This document shows, one piece after another, positions 31,670 through 44,158 of a stretch of DNA of 64,000 bases (within the stretch, counting starts at the first letter, position 1; each line of letters begins with the position of its first letter). The DNA comes from Melampsora larici-populina 98AG31 (taxonomy: Eukaryota > Basidiomycota > Pucciniomycetes > Pucciniales > Melampsoraceae). The DNA is taken from NCBI RefSeq assembly GCF_000204055.1, contig NW_006768796.1, positions 186,001-250,000 of the forward strand, written 5' to 3'. Below the pieces are notes generated by a model, which saw nothing but the letters and a program-made list of their open reading frames with translations, searched no databases and had not been told where the DNA came from. Both the position numbers and the translations under genes were made by a program.

Positions 31670-34600
31670 GTATTCAAGAAGTGATACACATATGAGCATC
31701 AGTTTACTCAATTTGATTCTGATTGTGGTATCCTATTTGGACCGTATTGTGGTGTATGATGATGAAGGTGTCAGTTGAGGAAGCAAGGTGAAAAATTTGC
31801 AAGGTGGGTGAGGGGTGAAGACAAAGAGGTTGTCTGTTGGAGCCTGGGGCAAAGCACATTCAAATAAGCTTTTTATCCACAATTCCACAAAGCCAGAACA
31901 CAGCCAAAATTTTCTTTTCTGGCCTTGTGGAAAATTTTTCTGGAGCCTCTGTGGACAAGTTCCAGAACAACTTTGTGTAGGACAAATGTACCATAACATA
32001 AACTTTATGAAATCTGCAGAGATATTTGCAAACATGCATGTCTTTGTTGTCCGGCCAAATTTCTTTGTGCTAAACATAAGGCAAGACTTTTCACGTATTT
32101 TACAACTTCCATCAAGAAGTCTTGGGTGTGGGCTCAATTTGTCCACTAAAATTACCACTTTGTCATGGTATATCATATGAGGCATATGTCATGTGTGAAA
32201 AAACATATAACCCCAAATGTCTCTGCCATTCAGTGCATTCCCTGCTCAGACTTAGAATTGTATGGTTGGTGACAGCAAGAATCATGCAACAACGGACCCA
32301 GTATTTTGTAATGCAATTATTGATATACAATCATCAATGTTTGAAAATTGTATGCTTCACAAAAATATATTTTTCCCTGGTTATTCTTTTGCATACATTC
32401 TTCCTTTTTGAACATGTGTAAAAAAATGCTTGGAAAAATTAGCCCACAAATGTAGTCCACGGATGGTCAATTGTTGAATTTTATGGTGGGTCACCCAATC
32501 ACAAAACTTTCATTCTGTAAATAATAAGCCATGCAAAAGTATATAAACTCAGGGTAATAATGAGTTTTGCATGCATCAACTTACAGAGTACAAGCATTGC
32601 AAAAAAACACATTGTGAAGTTCCAAAATCTCACTTCATTCTATATCTTGAGTTTCAAAAAATGACAATCAAAAATTGATGTATTACATGTCAAAACAATC
32701 AAAAATGCCAAGAATAATAACCATATAGTCAAAGGGATACAACATATTTCAACCTAGAGAGTGATATTAGACACCATCACTCCTTGGGAAGACAAAGAAC
32801 ACCAAAAAAATCATATAAAAGAAAAAAATAATTCTTGAAACTAATAACTAAGTTACCAGAACCTACACACCTCACACTCAAGTATCAAGAGTGAGAACAT
32901 CAGATCAAAAATACAAATTCAAAAAAGAAACAAAGTCAACCAGGGTGTTCTTCTAAGATTGACCTGTTGACTACTAGGATTCAACTTAAATTAAGAATAA
33001 CTACAGATCAGGCAAAACATCCAGTAAAAAACCCTTAATAAAACATAACCTCCGTACCAACCAGGTAAGATATGCTTGAACCCTAACCAAGTACCAAGTT
33101 TCAATCATAAGTTAAATACAATTCAATCCTGTTCATATCACTTAAACTAGTTAGTCAAACAAGCTAACTCACACTCAAGATCTCCAGTATAAATACCAAG
33201 AAGGCTTCCCACCAATTGAAGAAGAAGAATCTTATAACCACACTAGAACATTTCCATCAGAATGGAATGGGACTGGGCTTCTGGGCTGATCAGCAGCATG
33301 GTTTACGCTTGACTGCCCGAAGGCGGAATGTCTTTTATTAGCGTGCAAGATAAAGCAGAAACGCATAATAAAAAACTGAAACAGAGAAAAGAAAAACTGG
33401 TTGGAAACCTGACACGTAGAAAACATAGGAGACACAAGAGTTCTGTGGGTGGTACTATTTTTAGGTAAGGCTTACAACTTTTTTGAGAAACATTTTAGCT
33501 TGACTACTGAAGGCAAAAGAAAAAATTGTTGGTTTTTAGGTTATTTTTGTATTTTCTTCCCAGTTTGGGTGGGAGGGAGGTAACAAAACTTTTTTAGATT
33601 TTTTGTAAAAAAGAAACTGAAAGATAACTAATAGAGAAGAAAAATGTCGAACCGGTGATTGATGAAGAACGCGGGACAAAAATAAATTTTATAGTGGTAA
33701 AAAAATTTGTTTCAGAGATGGGACAAACATCCACTTGCAGAGAAGATGGGAATATAAGGAAATTCAATATTTTGTCTTTTGCATCTTATTGTCCATCCTT
33801 GTCTGGCACATGAGACGAAATTCATCTACGCCATAAAGGAATGGACGTTAAGATTCAACACGTGTGCTTCCTGTACCCGGTCCACCATTTTTGTCCCATT
33901 CCCCTTTGTCAATACGCGTACCAACACCGATCAGAAAGATTATCAAACCTTCAACATAACCACCAGCCAAAAATCCTTTTTAAACAGAACTTATCCACAG
34001 ATAACTTCTAGTTTCTTTGCTTATTGTTGTTTCTATCAAAAGCTCAATATCACCTTTCTCTTTTCTATTGGCATATTTTAAAAGTTTTGAGCTAAAGTTA
34101 AAAGGACACAACTTATCAACCAATTCATTACTGTCAAACAATATTCCTAGACTTGTATCCTAAATCTAAGAGATCAGTTTTCTTACTTTTAGTACAATAG
34201 AATTTAGACCTCTCTGGGTTAACCCCTCTGGCAAAGTCCGAGTTGATTGGTTTGAAATATCTCAGCAGATATTTGACAATGATAAGTGAGAATCATAAAG
34301 CTGAAGAAGGGATAATTATAACCATAGGCACAAAAGCAGATAAATTATGTGTAAGCTGTAAGGAGGTGTTGATGATATAGACCATAAGACAAAGGCCTTC
34401 TAGCAAAATTATACTTTAAATTGATGATAAAATAAAAAAGTATGAATAAATTAGACAAGGCAGACATATAAGAGAAAATTTGACTATGATGTGATTTACA
34501 ATGACTTGATGGTAAACAGCTTCAGGCTAAATGTGGCATATCTTTATGAAGAAAATTTCACAAGAATGATGATCATACTTGCCAAACTCTTCATCCTTTG

Positions 34601-35076
34601 TTTTGAGAAATTACATGAGCGGGAAGGTGTCAGTGGTTTAGCGTGCATACCACAGGCTGACCCCAATTTTACTTTTCTTGATAGGATTCTCTAATGAGAG
34701 AGTAGTTGTATGGATATTTAGTATGAATATTTAGTATTGAAACAATTGGTCCTTGGTCGTCCACTGTGAAGCCTGGAGAAAAACCGGTCGTCAGTGAGAC
34801 GAAGGCAAAGATAATCCAAAGTAATCGAAGCACATGTTGGTAAATCTTTGGGTTGATTGTGATTCATTTTCACCCAATTATAATCGACATATAATAATCG
34901 TGCGACAATTGGGTGAAGGTGTTTTGTTTTAAGATGACCAACACCGTTTCTTCCTCGATAGGAGGGAACTTTATTCATCCTTCAATGCGAAGGGAAGTCT
35001 TGCAACGGTCTCCGTGTATTAGACGTTGACACACCGTGTGAAAACGGGTGTGATTGACTCCTTGCGGAACTATTGA
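31670..35076. other. Gene-poor AT-rich region
   Basis: No gene recognised over 3.4 kb. A palindromic segment around 32533-32575 pairs ATGCAAAAG with TTTTGCATGC across a 25-bp loop. Remaining sequence is AT-rich with short chance frames only. Confidence 0.5.
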
Positions 35077-35616
35077 AGTTCAGTACAGTGTTCAAACCGA
35101 TTTTAGGTAATTGGTGTTCAAACTGTTGAGCAAGTGGTTGACACACTGTATGCGCTCAACCCGGTTGCAAGGTCCAGAGCACTTCAAAAGATGCGCATGG
35201 ACTAGGGCTATCAAATGAGCCTACTCCCAGCCCCTCAACTCCCCTCACTTTCGCGCAAAATCGATTGGCGCAATTTTTTTTCGTGCCTCCAAGGCCTGAT
35301 TCCGACGTTCGATTTTAAGGCTCTTTTTGACCGTTACATCCCATTATCTCAGGAAGTATTGGTGCTATGAGGTTGAAAGCTAGCTTAAACGAAAGCCTTT
35401 AATGTCACGCACATTTTGCACTACTGTAGGTGCTGTGAATGTGTCGTTTAGTGCCCTCAAAACCCGCCAACAAAACGTCGGAATTTACATCAGATACCTC
35501 TGTAGGCGCATTCCTGAGTCCTAGTTCAGTACAGTGTTCAAACCGATTTTAGGTAATTGGTGTTCAAACTGTTGAGCAAGTGGTTGACACACTGTATGCG
35601 CTCAACCCGGTTGCAA
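35077..35616 (+). repeat. Exact 94-bp direct repeats 446 bp apart
   Basis: 35077-35170 and 35523-35616 are identical over 94 bp, both starting AGTTCAGTACAGTGTTCAAA and ending AACCCGGTTGCAA. Each contains a short inverted pair GTTGAGC..GCTCAAC. The 352 bp between them are single-copy here. The layout resembles a very small LTR-type (TRIM-like) element or a segmental duplication; the repeats do not begin TG or end CA, so an LTR origin is not supported by termini. Confidence 0.7.
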
Positions 35617-35718
35617 AACAGTTTGCGTACTCGGGGCCAAACAGTTTGGCGTCTGCTTGCAAACCAGGGTAACCAGGGTCTGTTTAAAGGCGCTCCGTGG
35701 TGTATGTATGTACATTTG

Positions 35719-36035
35719 TATCGCTCGCGATTATGCGATTCAAAGGATTGTATCGCACATCATCAAGACGGACAAATCTTGGAATTGCTCAATTTTGATG
35801 CCATTCAAAGTATTGTATTGCTCAGGGATTTTTATCGCATGGTCCCATGAGGGATGTTGAGTCGCATCAGGTTTGAATCGGTGAATTTGCCTTGCGATTC
35901 ATCATCGCAACTCCCTCTTATCGCTTCCAGTCTTGCGACTTGAAATCGCAAGATATATTTAATCGCTTCAACATCATGCAATATAAAATCGCATGTTCAT
36001 CATATCGCATTGGATAGATGCAATTCTCTATCGCC
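35719..36035. other. Cluster of ATCGC/GCGAT motifs
   Basis: Thirteen occurrences of ATCGC or its complement GCGAT fall within about 317 bp, many as ATCGCA or TGCGAT. With equal base frequencies about 0.6 would be expected. Spacing is irregular, and no longer unit repeats. It may be a diverged satellite or a protein-binding site cluster. Confidence 0.6.
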
Positions 36036-37654
36036 GGTACAATGGCTGTGTGTACTGGCATACACACATGTGAAGTAAAAATGTTGGCGGTGGTATTGAT
36101 ATTGTAACACATGTGAATCATTTTTGTCCCCAAGCATCCCTGGATAATCTTCATGACTGCCAATGGGAGTATTACCAAATACTCCTCATGGCTGACAGTG
36201 AGTCATCCCTTGCAATCCATAATCTGAACTAGATCCTTCAGACACTATACCCTTTGTCCAAGTCATCAAGTTTTGATGGGTGACTGGGGTTAAGATCATA
36301 ATTATGAGGAGGAACATCCAGATTGAAGAAGAAGAAGAAGAAATAGATTTGGAATTGACATGATAAATCTAGGTTTTATTGAGAGCACAGAAATATTGAG
36401 TCTGTTTGCTTTGAATGAATAGTGGATGTAGTGTTGAATTGGGAGAATAATAAATTATGTTACCCAACACATCGCTTTGCTCATTTTCTTAATCCCCGCA
36501 AGATCTTACTGCACAAGTCCAAACAGCTCCTACAAAAGATATCCTCCTCACTGGAACAAACTCTTGAATTCAGGATTGATTATCTGAATTTGATTAGGTA
36601 AGAATTTGCTGACACAAGTCAAAAGTCTTGTGATCATGATGAATCCCGATTGAACTCTCAACCAACCCCTTTGATTTGAGACTCCTAACTTATGACATTC
36701 AAACTGGAAGATGAGTGTATGCAGAATTTGTGCAAGACCAACATGGAGGATAACTTGCAAGATATTTTCTTGTTTGTCTATCACAAGAGATCAAAAGCTT
36801 GTACAATGCTCTTTCTGACAAACCCAGTAAACTGTTTCTCTTGTCCAAAATTCAACAAACACTATTGTTACAATCAGACGGCTGTGTTCTTTTAATCCAG
36901 GTGGGCTCATCTCCATCCATGATCACTAGTTCATATGCTTTATGCAACAAACAATTTAAACCTTTTCATAATTAACTGATCCTACCAAGGCAAAGCACAG
37001 CTATAGTGCAACATGTGGTCAGGGAGGTCGCTTGGATCTTGTGTCTCACACGGCTCTTGCAAATTAGTTTTGAGTTTTGTTTACCATAAGTGCAGGTCAT
37101 CATCATTGCTGCAAGTATGTTGGGAGATTTGACACCTTCAGTCCCTTCTATATATGAAGCTGAGCATCAAACACAATAGTATTGAATAGAAAGAATTGAG
37201 ATTGAATGGATGAGAGCAACTGACATTTGCTACTGAATGACTCTGCACTACATATATTTCTTCAAAAAGAGCTGGGTTGTAAATATCTAAAGCTCCATAC
37301 AAGTACAGTTCATCTTTGAGTGGTTCTGAGTGGATCCTTTCAGATGTTGGGACAATGGGCATGTGCCAATTACAATCCACTTCAGCCTTGGGAAGAGATC
37401 TTAGATATTGAGAATTGGATGATATGGCGATCTGAAGTACAATCAGAAACACTTTATCAGATGCTTTATGCGACATATGTAAAGGGGACCTCGCAAGATA
37501 AAACCTATTGGTGATTTGAGCCAGTGGACTGTGCACAATTCTCAAGATGACATAGAAGATGATTCTGGAATCGAGCAATCAACTAAAGCCAAGACTGTCT
37601 AATTTACTCAATAGAGTTCTATGATATTTCGGACAAGTGACCAGTAAGAACATC
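36036..37654. other. Intergenic, nothing firm
   Basis: No gene recognised. A 146-codon open frame on the minus strand at 37578-37138 shows no family motif and lies where the 3' flank of HIS4 is expected. A GAA-type microsatellite lies at about 36326-36340. Confidence 0.4.
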
Positions 37655-40359
37655 TTATGAATTACTATTAAGCCTAAGACGAACAGCATTAGCGTGTGCT
37701 TCCAAACCTTCAATCTCAGCAAGTTTAATCACAGTAGGTCCCAATCGACGTAATCCATCTTCAGTCAATTCTTGCGCAGTGATATGTTTCATAAATGCTA
37801 ATGTAGAGACACCTGAGAATTGTTTAGCAAACTTCATGGTAGGAAGTGAACTATAGAAACGAAACATGAGTCAGTATTTTCAACGGTGTGTGAAAGACGG
37901 TGTTATGGATCCACTTACTGGTTAGTACCAGATGCATAATCTCCGCAGCTTTCTGGAGAGAATGCCCCGAGAAAGACACTTCCAGCATTCCTGATCTGAG
38001 GGAGGTATTGGCTCGGATTAGGAAGGTGTAGGATGAGATGTTCAGGGGCATATTCATTACTCAAGTCGAAAGCTTGCGTGAGTGAATTGACTCGGACTAT
38101 CAAGCTTCTAGGAATAGATTGTTGGATGATTGAAAGACGTGGTAGGCGTAATGCTTGAGCTTCGATATGGTCTTCGATCTCGGATAATAAGCCCTCTGAA
38201 ACGTTCACAGCCAGGAGTACAACTTGAGAATCGGGTCCGTGTTCAGCTTGAGAAAGAAGATCAGCGGCCACAAAAGCTGGATTGGATGACTCATCAGCAA
38301 TGACAAGAACTTCAGAAGGTCCCGCAGGCATATCAATGGCAACACTAGCTTCAACATCACTTGCGACCAACATCTTAGCTGTTGTCACGAACTGGTTCCC
38401 AGGCCCAAAAATCTTATCCACTTTAGTAATTGTTTCGGTTCCATAAGCCATAGCACTGATCGAATGTGCACCCCCAGCTTTCACGATCTCCTTCACACCA
38501 CATCGATTAGCGATGTACATGATCTCGGGCGAGATTGTGCCATCAGGTCTTGGAGGAGTAGCGATCGAGATATGCGGACAGCCAGCAACTTGCGCGGGTA
38601 TGGCCAACATGAGGGCGGTCGAGGGTAAAACAGCGGTCCCGCCTGGTACATAAAGACCAACTCGATCGATGGGTCGGGCAAACCGTGAGCATACGACACC
38701 TTCCATAGTCTCTACAACCATAGGCGAGCGTTCCTTGTCGAGTTGCTTGGCGTGGAAGGTGTAGATGTTATTGTAAGCAATGTCGATGGCCTCTTTGGCC
38801 TCCGGGGTGATTTTCATGGTTTCTTGACCAAAGGGAGATCTCATAATCAGGTCAGTAATACTCGCGTTGGGATTTCGATCAAAACTGATGATTGCCTTGA
38901 GTAGAGCATTGTCACCACCAGATTTGATGTTGTCAACAATGGGTTTAACACGGGAAAGCATTGCCTTGGAGTCCATCGGTGGGCGGTTCAGTAACTTGTG
39001 ATGATCGGTGGAAGGTATCTGGGCAAGATCCATGATCTGGCACTTCAGACCAGGATTTGCTTGAGATTGAGCAGGTTTTGACGATTGGGCAGGCGAGTCT
39101 TTGTTAGTCGTGGGTGCTTGATTTTCTGCGGTAGATTTTCCGTTAGAAGAGTTGTCCCATTTAGGTTTAGCATCGCCTTTTCTCCTGGTGATCTTGAGTG
39201 ATCTCTTGTTCAAAACATCCTCTACATCTTTAAGCGAAACACCCTTGCTGATACATCTACAAAGTGCAAAATAGAACAAGTCGGCCATCTCATTCTTGAC
39301 GTCTTCGTGAGATTCAGCTTCACATAGCTCCTCGGCTTCCTCCATAATTTTAGCTCTCAATAATTTCTCGTCATTGAACAAGCGGTTTGTATAGCTACCG
39401 GGCGTAGAGTTTTGGAAACGGTTTAGGAGTACGGACTCGAGGTGGCTGAATCCCCCTACAGGCCCAAAACAGCTCATCTCTTGAGTGTGACAAAATCCTG
39501 TGAGTGGCTTTTGAATGACTTGAAATTCGAGCGCGTCGCGATCGCAATCTGTACGTATGCGCACAACAGATTGAGTGGCACCGCTGGTTGCGCCCTTGGC
39601 CCATATTTCATTACGCGAGCGGCTGTAGTAGGTGGCCTTTCGGGTCTTGATACTCAATTTGATAGATTCTTTGGATGAGTACACCTGACCTAACAATGTT
39701 GACGCCGGAGATCTGGAGACGACGCAAGTAGAGAAGAGGCCGTCTGTTCGATCGGTACGTAGAACCAAGACATACAGATCGGCCAAGTAATCAATATCCA
39801 CAGAGGTTATAGATGTGCAAGATACGATATGGACTAGATCGGGAGATCGGAGGGCGTCTTGCATCTTGTCTTTGAGTTCGTTAAGATCCAACTGGGGATC
39901 AAACAGGAACCTCGGCCGGTCAGACGAGCCTTGTGATTCTATAGCAGAGGTAACTTGTGATCGGGTTGCTTTTTCCAACGTGTACATCACACCCGACACA
40001 GAATCAAGTATCATTTGGTTTGCGCTCTCCACGCCGTCGATGATCTTCACGATCCGATCAGGAGGTACGCCGAGGGATACCAACTCGACATCTAGATCGG
40101 TGAAAACTTTGACGACACCTAAATCGAGAACTTTGAGCACTTCTGCTGATCTTCGAAGGCGGGATTCGGGAGAGTCCTCCGAGTGGTGATCCAGAACGTA
40201 GAGCTCGAAATGACTAGGTAAGATCTTGATGATATCGATGGCAGATGAGAGCGGAATGAGAATAGGGGTGATGACAGCTAATGACTCGAGTAGATCGATG
40301 GAAGGTAAATTATTTGGTGAGTCCAAGAAAGGAAGGTATGGTAAATGAGCAAATGCCAT
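37655..40359 (-). CDS. HIS4: Trifunctional histidine biosynthesis protein HIS4
   Basis: Two exons, 40359-37919 and 37850-37655, give 878 residues. The 68-nt intron (37918-37851) starts GTAAGT and ends CTATAG; its removal restores the histidinol dehydrogenase hallmark DYASGTNHSLPT. The protein performs steps 2, 3 and 9-10 of histidine synthesis. Phosphoribosyl-AMP cyclohydrolase spans about 215-299 ([29 protein letters not shown]) and phosphoribosyl-ATP pyrophosphatase about 304-395 ([29 protein letters not shown]). Histidinol dehydrogenase covers about 455-878 ([50 protein letters not shown]). The first 200 residues are a less conserved N-terminal region, as in yeast HIS4. I chose ATG 40359 because the open frame upstream runs through a polypyrimidine tract and CATTTCAG acceptor (about 40399), which points to a 5' UTR intron. 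All visible catalytic motifs are intact. Confidence 0.95.
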
Positions 40360-42044
40360 CTTGATATCTTTGAGTTGTTTTGATTGAGCTGATTGGCGAA
40401 CTGAAATGAAAAAAAGGAAACAGTGGATTGACAACTTCAACTTTTCTCTGCTGAGCTACATACATGGCCCGCGCTACAAGCAATCTACCACATACATAGC
40501 TTTATACATGGAAAACCCGTGGTGATCGCAACTTGCCACATTTTTAAACTCCTCGCAGGGGGCCACATCAACTTGCTTCTTGTTCATCCTTAACCTTGTC
40601 TTCTTAGTTTTCGAGTCAAGAGTGGACATAGAGGGTTTTCATTCGGATCTCTTTGCACCATCGGTTCATTAATTCCAAAGCTTGAGAAGTTAAAATTATT
40701 TATTCCAACTCACAGATCTGTTCAAGTGCTTCTGATACTATGGTATTTAATTCTTACACTCTTCTTTTCCATTGATAACATCTTCTCAAGCATCATCCAA
40801 CCAAATCCTTTAATATCAGGTTTTGAAATCATCTGTCTCCTTATGGTAGGATCAGAGCAGCCGTGGTCCTTGGATGGTGATGTTCCAGCGGATATCTTCT
40901 AGCCCAAAGAGTTGCAAAAAGTTGTCCGAGCTGATACCTTTCCACAGCATATGTCTTCACATGCAAGACCTGTTCCGCATGGCCTGCACAAAACTTGAGA
41001 GATCTTACAGGGTACTTGGAAGTAGAGATGTATATTTCTCGTGATTCCTATGCGTACATTGTTTGATAATATAAGTTGATCCGCTCAGTCAAGGCACGCA
41101 AAAAATATCTGAAGGTGCAAATTGTGGTTACATCACGAAGAAACAACTGCGTTCCCGAATGGGGGTATATATATATATATATATGTATTCGCTCATCCAC
41201 AAATGTTTTCCGATGTAAAGAAAGAGGTGCCTGCTGGGCAAGTGGAGGTCAGATCTTTTCGCGGGGTGAGATATGAATCCTTCCACTCTCAATGATCATG
41301 ATTCCATCCTTGGCCATCCTCTTTTCTCTTTCCCGAACAGCATATCAAGTGTTTCCGAGGTTCGATATCCTGAATTCGGGCACGGTGACGATGACGATTT
41401 AAAACTGAAATTAAAAACTGAATTCGAGCCCAAGTTGTCCAACTGAGGAAGCGCCGAGCTAGGCCATGCAAATGCATACAATAGATGAGGTCATGATGAA
41501 ATTGATTTTTCCTCAAATTCTGCCACGTTGGGCGTCACCAGGGTTGGAAGTCCTAATTAACCCTTCAATTCACTAACACATAGATGCCCTTTGGCCTTCT
41601 TTGGCTATCTTCCAGCCACCCTTACGGTCCACCCTGGTCCTCCATGTAGAACGAGCTTCTCTCGACGGGACTTCAATTCAGTCAACTCAATGTCGATTGC
41701 TTTGTGGCTGACCATCATGATCTAAGAATCAAGTTCAACAACTCTGAAAGCATTTAGCCAGGTTGATCTGGAGACGCATATATATTGTTGCCTTGCCTTT
41801 CCCCGTTGAGATCTCATTTTGTTTCTATCAACATCTTCTTGTCGTCTACGCTTCCCACTTCCATCGTTTCCATCTTCTGTTGAGAGAATTTCTGTTATAC
41901 TGTGTTTCCACACTCCCCATCGATATCATCTCTTACCCTTGACGCCATCATAATCCCCGTACCTACTCACACGCCTACATTCTTCCCTCTGACCGAGCCA
42001 ACCAAACTTGCATCATCGTAATTCGCACACAACCAGTCTGAGTC
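40360..42044. other. Intergenic, promoters of HIS4 and the 42045 gene
   Basis: The left part holds the HIS4 5' UTR with its probable intron acceptor near 40399. The right part (about 41780-42044) is pyrimidine-rich, as in many fungal promoters, and precedes the next gene. Nothing else recognised apart from the AT microsatellite. Confidence 0.5.
41166..41184. repeat. (TA)n microsatellite
   Basis: A 19-nt uninterrupted TA run preceded by GGGGG. Confidence 0.95.
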
Positions 42045-42824
42045 ATGGCATTAGTTACTAATAGTAGTTTTTGTGTCTCACACGTTGCCACCTCTACTCA
42101 ACATCACCACTCCGATTTCTCTTCTCAACGCCTTCCCACTCCGTCCTTGCCGCTAGGCAGCCAGGATATGCCCAAGACGCTACCTTGCAAGTGGCAAGTA
42201 GCGGTCCCCAACGACCATGTTATCCAATGTCTACAAACTTCGACTCCCAATCAACCTCAGCCTCCGTCTCACTTTGAAACCCCACGTACAATATACCTCG
42301 GACCTAAGAGAGTAGAAGATGTAAAATTGAACAGAATCGACAAATCCCGCAATGGTCGTCGCTGGAGACCCTCCCGAAGGCCTTTCGTATTCAAGAGTAG
42401 CCCGTTAGCAGAAGGTCACAGCGCAGGAAGACTCAATATTTACATCGGCACGCCGTTCAACCGATTCTCCAAGATCACTACCCTTTCTAGAAACCCCTTC
42501 ATACGCTCCGGCTTTACAACCAATCTGGCACCATCATCTCATCGTCATGACTATTTCATGGATACTCAAATCACTTCTACCTCTTCGCATATAATTCCTC
42601 AACGTAATTTTTGCACACAATACCCGAACGTATCATCGCTACTTCCCAATTCCCCGCCCCTACCGAAGCTTGATAGAATTAGACAGCCATTAATCTCCCG
42701 ATTCCAATTCTCGAGTCCTAAACCAATGCGAAGTCCATCTGCAGCACACCATCCACCTGCAGAATGTCAGAAATGGGAAATCTCTTTACCGCAGTGTGTC
42801 ATGTTGAATTTCATACCCCAATAG
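42045..42824 (+). CDS. Hypothetical basic protein, 259 aa
   Basis: A single-exon frame from ATG 42045 to TAG 42822-42824. The upstream CT-rich stretch suits a fungal promoter. The protein is rich in Ser, Pro, Arg and Asn. It has a basic middle part (about residues 95-120, NRIDKSRNGRRWRPSRRP) that could be a nuclear-localisation or nucleic-acid-binding patch, and a Cys-containing C-terminus (AECQKWEISLPQCVM). I see no signal peptide, membrane segment or known domain. The frame is long for AT-rich intergenic DNA and its third positions look coding-like, but I have no homology support. It may be lineage-specific. Confidence 0.55.
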   Translation: MALVTNSSFCVSHVATSTQHHHSDFSSQRLPTPSLPLGSQDMPKTLPCKWQVAVPNDHVIQCLQTSTPNQPQPPSHFETPRTIYLGPKRVEDVKLNRIDKSRNGRRWRPSRRPFVFKSSPLAEGHSAGRLNIYIGTPFNRFSKITTLSRNPFIRSGFTTNLAPSSHRHDYFMDTQITSTSSHIIPQRNFCTQYPNVSSLLPNSPPLPKLDRIRQPLISRFQFSSPKPMRSPSAAHHPPAECQKWEISLPQCVMLNFIPQ

Positions 42825-44158
42825 AGCATGCTCTAAATAACATAACTGGTTCATGAACGTCAGTCTTTTTCAAATCTTCATTCACATTGTTGTTTCCTCT
42901 GGCTCAACGAAACTTTTTGCTTCTTACCAGATTATATACCTCAAACGCCGGAACGACTATACTATAAAATGTCCGGCAACATACTCTTCCTCTGTTCTTT
43001 CAACCCGTCTTGCAATCTTCGAATGCTTCTCCTTTTTCTTCATTCTATATCATTTTTTTTCGATTTCACTTATAAATACAATGGACGAAGTCTAACTTTT
43101 ATTGGAAATTACATGTAATGGTTCAACTTTTTCTTTGTTTTCCCACTTGAATTTTGATACCGTTAAATAATAGATTATTTTTCACGTGTCAACTTGTTAC
43201 TTGAACCTTTTGTTGCACGAGATGTTTAATTTTTTCCAGAGTCCTTGTAGTGTACAAAGGATTTCCCAAAAAAGTGCATAAGCATATGATGTTGAGGACA
43301 AGTAACATGATTGTTTATTCGATTTGTGTACATTAACTCTTGTAACTATTTCCATTGCGCCAAGGACATATCAGCAAAGCGTGCTATGAGCTTCAGAAAC
43401 AATCTGCTTTCATACGATTCATGCCAACAATTGTAAAATAGCAATCCATAAGACGCTTGAAAATTTCAGATACGTTCCCATGCATAACAGAATTGACATG
43501 ATGTCGAAAAAAGATATGCTGCTCACCTGATCTCACAGACAGTACATTGATTTCGAGGCCAGGGGTGTCCGTATGTGGGGGAGTCTCCAGAGGCTCGGGA
43601 CAGGCGTGTAAAGATGATCACTTGAGCACCCCCTTTTAAGACTTATGAGTTGATAGCACCCCCTCCATCGAAGGAGGGATTGTTTTGAGTGTCAGTCAAG
43701 CTGAGATGTCTAATAATCAAGTCTCAAGCTATTGGATGATTCAAATTAAAGACAGATGAGCTCAAAATATACAAGATGAACCTCATTTGAATTCAAGATA
43801 TACAAGATGAATCCCATTCAAATTTGTCCGAACAGGTATGCAGACCAAGTCCTGCTTGGTATATATGTACAGGAATAAAAAATGAGATACGTCTAGGTCT
43901 ATGGGGGGAGAGGAATTCTAGATGAGCTATACATGGTGTTACTTTCAAATTTCAACTTCGCGTTTCCAAAACTGACAATCATGTCCGACCATGATCTTGC
44001 TGCCCGTCAGCGCCAGAATTTTCAAGGGATGAGAGCGGGAATGAACAGACTTTATGAGTTAAACGAAGCAGCTTTGAAGTTTGATTGAAGTTGCATTTGT
44101 TGGTATTCCCTCGTGTGCCGAATGTATGCACCCAGTGCATTTTAGACAAGCAACCAGT
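42825..44158. other. Intergenic, nothing recognised
   Basis: 3' flanks of two convergent genes. A direct repeat of about 28 bp built around ATATACAAGATGAA occurs at about 43765-43827. A CACCCCC pair near 43627 and 43661 is also repeated. No gene seen. Confidence 0.45.

Noticed and set aside
34619..34700. tRNA-like string with TGGTTTAGCGTGCATACCACAGG
   Set aside because: No acceptor stem, no B-box GGTTCGANTCC and no cloverleaf could be drawn.
37138..37578. 146-codon minus-strand frame downstream of HIS4
   Set aside because: No family motif and no splice partners; more likely 3' flank.
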